Shown piece by piece: positions 32,553 to 43,632 of a stretch of DNA of 64,000 nucleotides. The DNA comes from Panax quinquefolius (Eukaryota; Streptophyta; Magnoliopsida; Apiales; Araliaceae): assembly GCA_020205615.1 (NCBI GenBank), contig CM035151.1, positions 39,862,977 to 39,926,976 on the forward strand, read 5' to 3'. How positions within the stretch are numbered: the first letter of the stretch is position 1; each line of letters opens with the position of its first letter. A program made the position numbers and the translations under genes. The notes below the pieces were generated by a model that searched no databases, was not told the DNA's origin, and saw only the letters and a program-made list of their open reading frames with translations.

Positions 32553-32567
32553 AGGGATATGATCCCT
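32553..32567 (+). other. Hairpin next to the primer site (G)
   Basis: AGGGAT-ATG-ATCCCT, identical to element A at 1992-2006. Confidence 0.65.
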
Positions 32568-32723
32568 GGCTAAGATGTGAGAAAAGTACTAGGAGGGGAG
32601 AGACGGGGAATACCTTCGCTAGTATGACCTACCTAAGTTTATGTGCTATTTTATTGGTCGGTCAGAATATAAAGATAATTGTTACATGTCAATTAATCTT
32701 TTGTTTTGTGGCAGTATCTGAAA

Positions 32724-33830
32724 ATGACATCTGAGAATGTTGAGAATAGCAATGGAGCACAGGCGATCGTTGATTCACCACATATCAATAATCAGGATAA
32801 TGTGCATCAGGAAGGCGACAATCCTCATGCAAACAACAACACTGACCAAATGATGAATGATCAAATGTTCAGAGGCTTTATGCAATTTATGCAACAAAGA
32901 AAGTAGAGCGACTCTCATCCAAAACGTAGGTGGAAACACGGAAAACTCTCAAGGCGGTCACCGCTAAACAATTCAAGGAATTTGGGACCACCGGGAGTTT
33001 AAGGGAGAGCCAAAACCACTTGGCGGAAGCATGGATAAAGCAGATTACCAAGATATTTGATGTCTTGGGATGCTCGAGGAGCAAAAGGTTCCTTTCACGC
33101 CTTTTTATGTTACGCGAGAGGCAGATTCTTTGGTGGAAATCGGAAACGTACTCAACTTCTTTGATCAAGATATCTTGGGAGAAGTTCCAGAGTCGTTTCA
33201 ACGACAAATACTTTCACGAAAGTATTCGCCACATGAAGGAGGTAGAGTTTATCAAGTTGGAACAAAACAATATGACCGTGTCGCAATGATACGAGGCAAA
33301 ATTTATGAGTTATCACGGTTTTCGCCCCACTTGGTGGATAATGAAAGAGAATGGCGCTAATGTTTTTAAGAGGTTTGAAGTCGGAGATACGTCAACATCT
33401 TATTTCTCATAAACCGTGTTTGTATTCGGATGTTGTAAATAGGGATCGATTAGTGGGCGCGATAATGAGTCAACTTAACTAAAAAGAGGCAAATAAGCAA
33501 AGTTATAATACCAATGAGAGTAGTCATCAAGCGGTGACAACAAGCGTGGAGGGAATCAATAAAGCCGGATATGGTAACCACTTCGGTGGTAATCGGGCCA
33601 AAACAATAAGAATGGACATTTCAAGAAAGCGGAGATTCAACAATGATGGAAAGACGTCAAAGACCAAAGACCCGTTGTTAAGGAAGGAGAAAGACCACCT
33701 ATCATATGCTTCAAATGCGAGAAGAGGGACACATCGTCCCGAATCGTGCCATGCCAGTCAAAGCATGTTATAATTATGGAAGAGAAGGTCACTTAGCTCG
33801 ATTTTGTCATTCATCAAGACAAATTCAACT
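32724..33830 (+). pseudogene. gag of element G
   Basis: Starts MTSENVENSNGAQAIVDS and runs to QRK then stop (32904). The capsid core continues in shifted frames: WIKQITKIFDVLGCS (about 33030), FNDKYFHESIRHMKEVEFIK (about 33210), ELSRFSPHLVDNE (about 33310). A poly-Asn/Gly/His spacer is at about 33530. Two zinc knuckles are near 33710 and 33765. The second reads CYNYGREGHLARFC, where Tyr has replaced the second Cys, and the first has lost its His. At least four frameshifts are needed, so this is dead. Confidence 0.8.
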
Positions 33831-33877
33831 AGGATGGAGGCACCAAAGGTCAGTCCCGTAAAAGTCAAAACGGTAGA

Positions 33878-34430
33878 GTGCAAGGGAGAGCGTTTGTTGT
33901 GACCTCCCGGAGAGCAAGGAACCCGAATGAGGTCATCACGGGTAAGCTTATCATAAACTCTAATGAAGTCTACACTTTATTTGATACCGGTTCTACCCAT
34001 TCTTTTATTTCTCCTACTTGCGCTCATCGATTAAATTTGACTCTGGAGAAATTAGACTTTGACTTATCTGTGGAAACTCCGTTGGGAGAAACCTTCATTA
34101 CATCCACTGTTTATAAGTCTTGTTTGGTTCAAATCGGTACCCTCACATTACCTGTCGATCTTATTTCATTAAAAATACTTGCATTTGACGTGATTCTAGG
34201 GATTGATTGGTTAACTACTTATCATGCAAAAATTGATTGTTTTCGTAAGGTTGTTAGCTTTCATATTCCTAATCAACCTATTATGCAAATTCAAACGACC
34301 AAACCATTAAAATTAATCACGGTCATCTCAAGCCATAAAGCTATTCGTTTATTGAAAAATGGATGTCAAGCTTTCTTAGCTCATGTCACAGATTTAAACA
34401 AAAATACGCCGGGTTTTGAGGATATTTCTA
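33878..34430 (+). CDS. Aspartic protease domain of element G (open, active site intact)
   Basis: Open from 33878. SNEVYTLFDTGSTHSFISPT carries an intact Asp-Thr-Gly, followed by LGETFITSTVYKSC, LPVDLISLKILAFDVILG and IDWLTTYHAKIDC, all in one frame. This is the best-preserved protease here and would cleave the gag-pol polyprotein. Upstream gag is shifted, so the domain could not be made as part of a normal polyprotein. A frameshift after about 34430 (IVNKFPTYSQKNF) separates it from RT. Confidence 0.78.
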
Positions 34431-35330
34431 TTGTTAATAAATTTCCGACGTATTCCCAGAAGAACTTCCTCGCCTACCCCAGGCGTGAAATTGAATTTTG
34501 TATCGACCTTGAACTGGTACAAAACCTATTTCCAAAGCCCCATATCGAATGGCTCCTATTGAACTTCAGGAGTTAAAGACCCAACTGCAGGAATTGTTAG
34601 ACATTGGCTTTATTCGTTCTAGTACTTCTCCTTGGGGTGCTCCTGTTCTATTCGTGAAGAAGAAAGATGGGAGTATGCGACTTTGTATTGATTATCGGGA
34701 GTTGAATCATGTCACCATCAAAAATAGGTATCCATTGCCACGTATTGATGACCTGTTTGACCCGGTTGCAAGGAGCCAAATTCTTTTCAAAGATTGATCT
34801 TCGTTAGGATATCACCAATTGAAGATTAGAACCATTGACATTCCAAAGGCGACTTCCGAACTCGATACGGGCATTATGAATTCCAAGTCATGTCCTTTGG
34901 ATTGACTAATGCTCCCCGCCGCCTTCATGGATATGATGAACCGAGTATTCAAGGAATATTTAGATCACTTTGTGGTCGTCTTTATTGATGACATCCTTAT
35001 TTATTCCAAAAGCCGTGAAGATCATGAGCAACACTTGAGGTCGACACTCCAAAAGCTTCGTGAATATAAGCTTTATGCCAAGTTGAAGAAATGCGAGTTC
35101 GGCTCAAGAAGTAGCATTCCTTGGGCACGTGGTATCAAGTCATGGAATATCTGTTGACCCAAAGAAAGATTGAAGCTATTCAAAGTCGGGAACAACCTAA
35201 ATCGATGACCAAGCACGTAGCTTTCTCGGTTTATTTGGTTATTATCGGAGATTCGTGGAAGGATTTTCTCGAATCGCTACTCCATCGACTCGGTGACTCA
35301 AAAAAGATACAAAGTTCGGGATTGGAGCGA
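34431..35330 (+). pseudogene. Reverse transcriptase of element G
   Basis: 34549-34797 encodes fingers ([40 protein letters not shown]) and shifts at [10 protein letters not shown]. The palm is damaged around 34790-34910. 34909-35157 holds [18 protein letters not shown] and the active site [19 protein letters not shown], then shifts again at CEFGSRS. The connection ([16 protein letters not shown], a shifted reading of [11 protein letters not shown]) ends near 35330. At least three frameshifts. Confidence 0.8.
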
Positions 35331-35790
35331 AGAATGTGAGAAGAGTTTTCAAGAACTCAAGAGGAGACTTATTTCAAAGACTGCTACGACAATACCATCT
35401 GGCTCGGAGGGATTTGTCATCTACAGTGATGCTTCGAGCAAAGGGTTGGGATGTGTTCTTATGCAACATGGAAAAGTTATAGCCTATGCCTCGCGACAAC
35501 TCAAAGAATATGAGAGGAATTATCCTACTCATGATCTGGAGTTGGCAGCTGTTGTCTTTGCACTTAAAATTTGGAGGCATTACTTGTATGGGGAGAAAGT
35601 GGAGATCTTTACGGATCATAAAAGCCTCAAATATTTCTTCACTCAAAAGGAACTCAACATGCGACAACGACGTTGGCTTGAACTGTTGAAAGATTATGAT
35701 CATACCATCCAATACCATCCTGGAAAAGCGAACGTGGTAGCTGATGCATTGAGTAGAAGATCGTATGCAAGTACGAGTGCGTTATTGTCA
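35331..35790 (+). CDS. RNase H domain of element G (open, catalytic residues intact)
   Basis: Within the 304-residue open stretch 35293-36207. [20 protein letters not shown] carries the first Asp, [20 protein letters not shown] the Glu, [20 protein letters not shown] the second Asp, and [16 protein letters not shown] the last. It removes RNA from the RNA/DNA hybrid in related elements. The open frame runs on through the spacer into the integrase zinc finger. Confidence 0.8.
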
Positions 35791-36860
35791 ACACAAAGGC
35801 CCATTTTGTGTGACTTGCAAAGGATGGAGATAGAGTTAAAGACTCCAGGGACGCATGTGATGATAGCGAATATACGAGTAGAACCGACTTTAATCGATAA
35901 AGTTAAAGCTGCTCAAGCTACAGACCTGGAGCTGATGCGTATGAGGAAGAAAGTGCAAGAGGGTGCTATGCCGGAAGCAAGAATCGATGAAGAAGGAATA
36001 CTTCGAGTCAACTCCAGACTTTGTGTTCCTAACGATTACGATTTAAAGTATAATATCATGATGGAGGCGCACAACACACCATTTGCAATCCATCACGGGA
36101 GTACCAAAATGTATCATGATATTAAATCATACATTTTGGTGGAGCAATATGAAGAGAGAGATAGCCATTTGTTTATCTCAAGGTGTCTAACTTGTCAACG
36201 AAGTTAAAAGCGAGCATCAAGTACCAAAAGGTCCATTGCAACCACTTGAAATTCCAGAATGGAAGTGGGAGCACATTACCATGGATTTCGTTACCGGTCT
36301 TCCTAAGGTTTCTCAAGGCATTGATGCGATTTGGGTCATTGTTGATAGATTGACCAAGTCTGCTCATTTCTTACCGATACGAGAAACTTATACACTTGAA
36401 CGTCTTGCTCAGACAGTATGTACATAAACGAGATTGTAAGATCGCATGGTATGCTTTGCGGTATCCATAGTTTCGATCGAGACCCAAGATTCACTTCACG
36501 ATTTTGGGTTAGTTTGCAAAAAGCTATGGGCACAGATTTTACGATTTAGCTCGGCATATCATCCTCGGATGGATGGACGAATGGAGAGGACTATTCAAAC
36601 TCTTGAAGATCTATTAAGACTCGTGTGTTCTTGATTTCAAGGGGAGTTGGGATAAGTTCTTACCATTGGTGGAGTTTTCTCCACAACAACAGCTTATCAA
36701 GCAAGTATTGGCATGGCTCCATTCAAGCGTTGTATGGAAGAAAGTGTCGTTCTCGAAGATCTTTGGGATGAGGTGGGTGAAGCAACGTTGTTGGGACCGG
36801 AGTTGGTACGTATGACTACGGAAAAGATTCAAACGATCCGACAACGATATAAAACCTCAC
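35791..36860 (+). pseudogene. Integrase of element G
   Basis: Zinc finger with both His ([20 protein letters not shown]) and CLTCQ is open to 36207, then a shift. Core: [20 protein letters not shown] (first Asp), then FDRDPRF-like sequence with a shift near 36470, then [20 protein letters not shown] (Glu present). Downstream ([17 protein letters not shown] equivalent, about 36780) is shifted. Up to five small indels break it. Confidence 0.78.
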
Positions 36861-37369
36861 AAAATCGATAAAAGAGTTATCCGATCTTCATCGAAAGGAC
36901 GTGGAATTTGATATAGGAGATCATGTGTTGTTAAGAGTTGCTTCATGGTAAGGAGTTACAAGATTTGGAAAGAGAGGAAAACTTAATCCTCGATTCATCG
37001 GTCCATTTTAATCCTCGATCGAGTAGTAGGAACTGGGCCTATAGACTCGCTTTTACCGCCAAATATGTCTCGTGTTCATAACGCGTTTTTCACATATCCA
37101 TGTTACGTAAATATGTGAAAGACCCGAACCATATTATTGAGTTAGAACCGGACGAAATAGCGGAAGATTTGACGTATGAAGAGGTTCTGTTCAAATTTTG
37201 GATAAGAAGGAACATATTCTACGCTCCAAGGTTATACCTCAAGTCAAAGTTTTGTGGAGGAACCACGATGTTGAGGAAATGACTTGGGAGTTAGAATCGA
37301 AATGAAATCAAGGTATCCTTACCTCTTCAACATACCGTGCACGTACCCTAATTTGAGGGTGAAATTTCA
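36861..37369 (+). pseudogene. Integrase C-terminus and chromodomain-like tail of element G
   Basis: Shifted fragments of the [15 protein letters not shown] block, then an open stretch from 37100 (MLRKYVKDPNHIIELEPDEI, AEDLTYEEVL). The tail corresponding to NHAIEEMTWELE in E is at about 37260-37300, again shifted. Confidence 0.65.
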
Positions 37370-37382
37370 TAAGAAGGGAGGT
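37370..37382 (+). other. Polypurine tract, element G
   Basis: TAAGAAGGGAGGT directly before the 3' LTR. Confidence 0.8.
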
Positions 37383-38097
37383 TGTAAGACCCCGGCTTTT
37401 ATAAATAAAGATGAATTTTCTATAAATATTATTTTGAATATTATGGAATAATTTGATATAATGTTATAGTTGTGGGTAATATTTATAAATTTTGCAAAGT
37501 ATGCAAGTGGTTATATTATATTCGATTGGTGGGGAATATTCGGTTTAGCGAGGAATATTGCACAACTACTCAATCATTGGTGGACCCCACAATGTAATTA
37601 TCATCGGATCGAGAAAAGCGACAAAAATATTTTATTGAAATAATAAATGAAAGTTTTACCGTTGATCATTGTTGAACTACTCGGTAGTAAAAGTATAAAG
37701 AATACATGTACGCATAGTAGCATTACCAGATTGATTATTGATGCTTATGTGAGAAGTCACTCGGTTTGATTCCATTATTGTTATGAATTATTATAGCGAT
37801 AATGACTTTTTATTTTATTCAGTATTATTAACGTAATAAAATGCGAAACATCTTTTATATAAAATGTAATACTTTATTAAAGTTATTTTATAAATAAAAT
37901 ATATTATATTTTATTATGCATAGTGTTGCATAGTGTTTTGCATAGTATTTTTGCATAGTGTGTTTGCATAGTAAAATGTTTTTATATAAATAGAATATAT
38001 TATATTTTATTTAAAAGATTTTGCTTTAAATATGGATACCGATTAAAGTAAATCAACTGAACTGTTCATGGATTAATTACTATGCATTCCATTTTCC

Positions 38098-38106
38098 TAT
38101 AAATAG
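38098..38106 (+). promoter_or_regulatory. TATA box, G 3' LTR
   Basis: TATAAATAG; could drive transcription rightward out of G. Confidence 0.65.
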
Positions 38107-38284
38107 AAGCTCATTCCTTCATTATTTTCTTACTTAATTCATTGAAACTCTAGAGAGAGAAATTATAGAGAGAGTTTATAGAGAGAAAGTTATAGAAAGA
38201 AGAAGAGTATTCTCGCTACTTCACTACTTCTATATTAGGTTCTTTTTACAGAAGTGGGTGTTATTCTTTCTTCTTGAAGAGAAC

Positions 38285-38720
38285 TTCATTATTCCATTCA
38301 CTATTATTACGCTGAATAACTGTAAAAGTGGCATACCCTATACATAACTCCGTATATGAGGCATACCTATACTTGGTGAAATCCTTATGTTATTCCATTG
38401 CTTATTATTACATTTGAATAACTTTGTGTATATGTGGTTTACCCTATACTTGGTGACATTCTTCTATTATTACATTGGAACATCCACATCATGTGTTTTA
38501 CAGGACACGGGTTCCGTCTTTTTTATTATTATTACATTGGAACATCACGTCATGTGTTTTACAGGACCGGTTCCGTCTTTATCATTCTGTTGGAATATCC
38601 TATCTATGTGTTTTACACAGGATCCGGTTCCATCTTTATTATTCGTTGGAACATCCCGCTTGCGGTGAATTTCACTGACTTTGGTTCCGTTATTATTATT
38701 CGTTGAATAACTCGTCTGCG
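38285..38720 (+). repeat. Stem-loop array in G 3' LTR
   Basis: Counterpart of 31015-31450, with modules of about 60-75 bp each containing TTATTAT and GGAAYA(A/T)C halves. Confidence 0.65.
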
Positions 38721-39811
38721 CGGGCACCGCATGCATGGTGATTTCTTTTGTTATTCCATTCTTTATTATACCCAGTTGGTTAAAACTATGACTTCTATAC
38801 TCCATGAAATTAGTAGAATATCCTTGATATTTGCGTTTCATCCAAAGATATCTTTTATGGAAATATTTTTCCGATCATTCTTGAATTTTACTCTACAAAG
38901 CAAAGATTATCATGTTGACAATTTGGACGTTAATAAATCCCGGATAAAATAATTCTTGAACTTGTTTTATTGAATTCTTATATCATTGTCATCATCCTCA
39001 TGTTTATATTTTTTTAAAGTCATCCGTAATTCGTAGAGCATGGATGGACTTGGTATGATTATGACCGAGGATTATTGATTGTAATCATGGACCGTAATGT
39101 TACAAATGATGTGGTAAAAATCCTTAGTGGTCAGTAGTGCATTGATGGACGATTGTTGGCATGATCATGACCATTAATGAATACACAACTATTCTTGGCC
39201 CCTAGTGCGTGAATAATTGTGGTCGTGATACTAAAGAATATCCTCGTCAGAAAGTGCGGGGTGATTCGATGATGTGGATTATTTATTAAAGCCGAGTCTC
39301 ATTTATAACAAGAATGAAAAACCTTTTAAATCATAAAAGATAGTAGATTTTATTTTCTACTTGGCTCTTTTAATGGATTAGATATTCACCGCAGATTAAA
39401 CCGTTGTCTATTGTATTTTATCGGTTTAACATTGTTGAAGACTATTGATAATTTATTTCGCATTATCTTAGTCATAATATTTCTTCTTGGGCTAGTTGAG
39501 CTCACCCTTTCTTCACTTTGTTCTCTTCGTGAAATGAGAATATAATTTGGGACGAGTCTGGGAAACGAGTGATGGTCCTGAAGATAGCATTAGTAGTCCT
39601 CACTATTCTCGTGAAACAAAGGTGATAATAATTGTAATGAGGACTTTTGTTTGAGTTTGTATAATATCTAGTAGACGATATTTGTATTTAAACTCACGAT
39701 TTATATCAGATTGTACAAGACAGCTTATGTTAATAAGTTGTATTTAAATTACGTACCATGTAAGTGGCGACCCAAGATGGGTGATGTATACCTAATTTTG
39801 GGGGCGTCACA

Positions 39812-39816
39812 TTCGG
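39812..39816. repeat. Target-site duplication of element G (right)
   Basis: TTCGG. Confidence 0.92.
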
Positions 39817-40861
39817 CATCTGGGGCTTCAGCCGCCGGAATCTCTTCCTGGGGTGTTTCGGTAGTAGGAGATGAGGGGGGTTTGCTTGAAATAAATTTTT
39901 CTAAATCCCTTCGGTCCATCGATGAAGGTTTGATCAAAGACAATGCAATAGGAAAATACATTCTGTTAGATCTGTTTACAATAATAAACTCAAAAATTTT
40001 ATTTCGGTAAAAATTTGAGACTTACATTTATGGTTATACAACCAAGCTTGTTTGGTGAGAAGATTGTAACTCCACTCCTTCTTCGAGAAGTTGTCCAAAA
40101 GTTCAATCATCTCTTTCACATGCTCTTCAGCTATATCACCGAAGTCGGCAGATACTTTATCCAATGTCGTCCAATCGGGGAGGGAGGCAATTTCTGGCCC
40201 TTTAACGAAGAGCCATTGCTCATGCCATCCTCGGTTGCTGGAGGGAGTGTTGATTAGAGACCACCTCTCAAAGTTCTCTCCTGCTTTTGCAGGAATTTTT
40301 CTCAGAACCTTGAACCCCTTCTCTCTAGACTTGGTAATACTGTATATGGAGAAGAAGAAGTCGAGAGTGGGGGGCATCGCCTACTTCGTGACAGAAGGCG
40401 ATGAACACCAAGATGTGGATGTAGGAGTTAGGGACTAGTTGGGTGAATCTGACGCTAACAAACCCCAGGAGTGTGACCAGAAAAATGTGCAAAGGGAATC
40501 AGACCCCTTTTTCTAGCAGCGTCCGAGGCATGGCAGTCCAGCCGTCCGGGCATTGGTACATCCTCTCAGTGGTGGTGGGACGACAAAATTGGTGGGTCGC
40601 CAGAACCTGGGACCGATTGTATGCGTTCTGAACGTCCTTCTCAGTCAACGTTGATGCGGTGTTGGCATGAGTGAACTGTGTTGCACTTTGGAAGAAGATG
40701 GAAGGGTTGGGAAGAGGCTTTTTTGGCATACTTTTTCTTGGGGTATTAGTGGGGTTAGGGTTTGATCCCGAGGCAGCTTTACTAGGGCTGGGTGTAGGAG
40801 GAATAGTGGTGAGAGGAATAGCCTGGATTGGAGTGACGTTAACAGAACCAGAAGACGCCAT
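39817..40861 (-). pseudogene. Reverse-strand gene of element C, first part (Tat extra-ORF domain)
   Basis: ATG at 40861 (MASSGSVNVTPIQAI), then a Pro/Ser/Thr-rich stretch and NAYNRSQVLATHQFCRP. After a TGA where relatives would have Arg (GV-FPLHIFLVTLLGF) comes a block typical of the plant 'putative gypsy-type transposon' ORF: RFTQLVPNSYIHILVFIAFC, then TLDFFFSIYSITKSREKGFK, GENFERWSLI and WLFVKGPEI. A Pro/Thr-rich linker (PPSSPTTETPQEEIPAAEAP) runs to the G insertion. A short GT-AG stretch at 39972-40025 might be a second intron but is only 54 bp and out of frame. Function of this gene family is unknown. Confidence 0.78.
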
Positions 40862-40975
40862 TGTTGTTAGTTTGCAGATAAGAGTAAGAAATCTGAGAGA
40901 GGAGGAAGTCTGTAGCTCGAAAAGACGTCTGAAATTTGAAATGGCAAGTAAAGTTATCAATTTGGGGAAAATTAT

Positions 40976-40983
40976 CTTTTATA
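40976..40983 (-). promoter_or_regulatory. Candidate promoter (TATA box) of C's reverse-strand gene
   Basis: TATAAAAG on the minus strand, about 115 bp upstream of the ATG at 40861, a normal TATA-leader distance. It lies between pol and the 3' LTR, so the reverse-strand gene would not depend on the LTR promoter. Confidence 0.5.
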
Positions 40984-41246
40984 TTGACGATTGCACGGTA
41001 CACGAGAGCGGCACATTTAATTCACAACAATGATGGTGAATTGGAAGAGGTAACGTCTGGTTTTGGGTTTTAATATCTTAACCGGAGTGGGCTTTTCTCT
41101 TTTGGGTCTCATTTTATTTGAAATTATTGATTGGCATTCATCTGTTGGGCCTCGGCAGGTTTCAGATTGGACCCCTTGTGATTTAATACAATTCATTATA
41201 TCATTGGCCTATATTATTTATAGTCTTCCATTAAACATCCTGTTTA

Positions 41247-41264
41247 ATAAAAGACTGGGGGCAA
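41247..41264 (+). other. Polypurine tract, element C
   Basis: ATAAAAGACTGGGGGCAA directly before the 3' LTR. Confidence 0.7.
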
Positions 41265-41933
41265 TGTTGGGCCATAATACTTTTCATTATTGGGTCGGAC
41301 CTAATGGGCTCCTCCCTTGGATTATGTTACATTTATTCTGTTGGGCCGAATTATTTGAACCCAGTTAGTTGATTATTCTATTGGGTCATTCCGGTCAGAT
41401 GAGTCATCTTTAGTGCATTGGGCTTAGTCATTGGATCGGCCCATTATATAAATTGTCTTTTATCTCATCTTTGACCTGCTATCATAACAAAAGATAACAG
41501 TTAACTGTTGTCTGCCACCTTTCTGCATGGCATTAATGAGGATGGGACTCAGATGATCGGCGGTGGCAAACAGTGGCATCAGATAGTGGGTAAAATTTGC
41601 ACACTTTCTTTGAGGGACTAGCGTGGGAGACTACCGTGTCAAAGAGTGGGTGGAGCGATGGTAACCGGGTTTGGAGTGCATATGGGGCAACGATCATACA
41701 AGAAAAAGGAGGTAACAAAACTAATTAAGCATCTAAAATATATTTATTCTCTCTCAAGCACTAGACAATATTTTCCTCCGTTGTTAACCTTGTGATCGCC
41801 GATACTAACTCTCACGCCGGAGCTATCCTCCGATGGTCAAGCTGTCAAGCTTTTGGTGTTAACTTGTTAAACTGTGCAGGATATCGGATGCGTCTTGGTG
41901 ATTGAGACGTGGGGAAAGATCTTGGCGTTAACA
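41265..41933 (+). repeat. Element C 3' LTR
   Basis: TGTTGGGCCATAATAC at the start, GGCGTTAACA at the end; closely matches 21243-21914. Its last 267 bp are included in the tandem duplication and repeated at 42755-43021. Confidence 0.93.
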
Positions 41934-41938
41934 ATGGG

Positions 41939-42003
41939 TATTGTGAATGTATTGATATGTAGGATTTAATAAAGAACGTGAATTAATCGTAGCTTGTACA
42001 AGA
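41939..42003 (+). repeat. Element F 5' LTR, second piece
   Basis: 65 bp between the target duplications of C and D. Its last bases CAAGA are D's target duplication, repeated at 62104-62108. A duplicated copy is at 43027-43091. Confidence 0.55.
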
Positions 42004-42754
42004 TGTGACGCCCCCAAAATTAGGTATACATCACCCATTCTGAGTCGCCAAATACATGGTACAAAATTCAAATGCAACTTCATTTATACAACTGTTGAGC
42101 TGTCGTATAGAATACGACCATAGTTAACTATGAGTTTTAATACAAATGTATGTAACTCTCATCGTGCCTCGACCACAACCTTACAATGGTACTTTACATA
42201 AAAGTATAGTCAAAAACTATTTTAGAAATTAAAATTTTTGGGAAGTGCTCAAGGAAACCTTCGTACATGGGAGGCCATGCGTCTAGGTTATAATAGATAT
42301 CATATGGCCACATAATTATCCTTGGTTGACCCAATAGACCCCAAAGAAAAACGAGAAGATTACTATCATCTTTTTTCCAATGGTGAGTTTTCTCTTGACA
42401 TATAACTATCTCCACTATCTCCAAGTGAATATTATATTTCAAATAAACTCCAAGATCGTATAGGTAGTGCCCGTAGATATACTCAAAGAAGTGGATCAAG
42501 ACAACCTTGTCTTATGATAACACGAGGTTGTATATCATTAGACATCTTGTATGATAGTGGCAAAACACCCTTCCAAAGTTGGGTTCACCTCACCCTATTT
42601 GATTCACCAAATATAACTACTAAATGTTGTATAGAATACAACACACTTTTCTATCTTGTTTATGGAGAACCTCCGACTAGAGACCATCTGTTCTATTCCC
42701 TGTTATCCTGCTTTCAATCTTAAGAACACTCTTACGGCAACACTCTTATTACCT
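42004..42754 (-). repeat. Extra copy of the outer end of D's LTR
   Basis: Equivalent to 43092-43842; first unit of the tandem duplication. It carries a damaged copy (42194-42499) of the LTR ORF at 43282-43632. Confidence 0.88.
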
Positions 42755-43281
42755 GGGTTTGGAGTGCATATGGGGCAACGATCATACAAGAAAAAGGAGG
42801 TAACAAAACTAATTAAGCATCTAAAATATATTTATTCTCTCTCAAGCACTAGACAATATTTTCCTCCGTTGTTAACCTTGTGATCGCCGATACTAACTCT
42901 CACGCCGGAGCTATCCTCCGATGGTCAAGCCGTCAAGCTTTTGGTGTTAACTTGTTAAACTGTGCAGGATATCGGATGCGTCTTGGTGATTGGGACGTGG
43001 GGAAAGATCTTGGCGTTAACAATGGGTATTGTGAATGTATTGATATGTAGGATTTAATAAAGAACGTGAATTAATCGTAGCTTGTACAAGATGTGACGCC
43101 CCCAAAATTAGGTATACATCACCCATTCTGAGTCGCCAAATACATGGTACAAAATTCAAATGCAACTTCATTTATACAACTGTTGAGCTGTCGTATAGAA
43201 TACGACCACAGTTAACTATAAGTTTTAATACAAATGTATGTAACTCTCATCGTGCCTCGACCACAACCTTACAATGGTACT

Positions 43282-43632
43282 TTACATAAAAGTATAGTCA
43301 AAAACTATTTTAGAAATTAAAATTTTTGGGAAGTGCTCAAGGAAACCTTCGTACATGGGAGGCCATGCGTCTAGGTTATAATAGATATCATATGGCCACA
43401 TAATTATCCTTGGTTGACCCAATAGACCCCAAAGAAAAACGAGAAGATTACTATCATCTTTTTTCCAATGGTGAGTTTTCTCTTGACATATAACTATTTC
43501 CACTATCTCCAAGTGAATATTATATTTCAAATAAACTCCAAGATCATATAGGTAGTGCCCGTAGATATACTCAGCAAGTGGATGCACACAACCTTGTCTT
43601 ATGATAACACGAGGTTGTATATCATTAGACAT
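43282..43632 (-). CDS. ORF of 116 codons inside D's LTR, unknown product
   Basis: Reads from ATG at 43632: MSNDIQPRVIIRQGCVHPLA, then YIYGHYLYDLGVYLKYNI, WGLLGQPRIIMWPYDIYYNL and DAWPPMYEGFLEHFPKIL, ending DYTFM and stop. Rich in Tyr, Trp and Phe; no signal peptide or motif I recognise. It is in the element's sense direction near the LTR 3' end. Copies are at 42194-42499 (truncated by a shift) and 48203-48451 (upstream part interrupted by a TAG). Differences between copies are mostly amino-acid changing, so there is no sign of selection. It may be a captured gene fragment or chance. Confidence 0.35.
   Translation of the reverse strand: MSNDIQPRVIIRQGCVHPLAEYIYGHYLYDLGVYLKYNIHLEIVEIVICQEKTHHWKKDDSNLLVFLWGLLGQPRIIMWPYDIYYNLDAWPPMYEGFLEHFPKILISKIVFDYTFM

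Larger units (their letters stand above)
30098..39811 (+). mobile_element. Element G: Tekay-like Ty3/gypsy retrotransposon
   Basis: LTRs of 2,439 and 2,429 bp, TTCGG duplications, perfect Met primer site, polypurine tract, and a 4.85 kb interior with gag, PR, RT, RNase H, IN and a chromodomain-like tail in order. Protease and RNase H look intact; gag, RT and IN carry several frameshifts. It is inserted in sense orientation into C's reverse-strand gene. Its LTRs are homologous to A's, so A and G are sister subfamilies. Confidence 0.95.
37383..39811 (+). repeat. Element G 3' LTR
   Basis: Same structure as 30098-32536. Differences from its partner are many short indels, often at CG-containing positions, with few plain substitutions. 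TATA box at 38098-38106. Confidence 0.94.
21243..41933 (+). mobile_element. Element C: Tat-type Ty3/gypsy retrotransposon with dual RNase H and a reverse-strand gene
   Basis: 672-bp and 669-bp LTRs (21243-21914; 41265-41933), primer site, polypurine tract and an ordered gag-PR-RT-RH-aRH-IN. A second, archaeal-like RNase H and a reverse-strand extra ORF between pol and the 3' LTR are known hallmarks of the plant Tat lineage. Without G the element is about 10.97 kb. All genes are interrupted by stops, mostly of C-to-T type. G is inserted in the reverse-strand gene. Confidence 0.93.

Noticed and set aside
32887..33207. 106-codon minus-strand ORF
   Set aside because: Antisense shadow of G's gag.
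39972..40025. Possible second intron (GTAAGTCTC ... GTAAACAG, 54 bp, or 63 bp to the next AG)
   Set aside because: Shorter than usual plant introns, and neither acceptor restores the downstream frame; kept only as a remark in the gene entry.
40671..41368. Plus-strand ORFs of 101-120 codons with hydrophobic stretches, suggesting a membrane protein
   Set aside because: 40671-41033 is antisense to the start of C's reverse-strand gene; 41063-41368 crosses the polypurine tract into the LTR.
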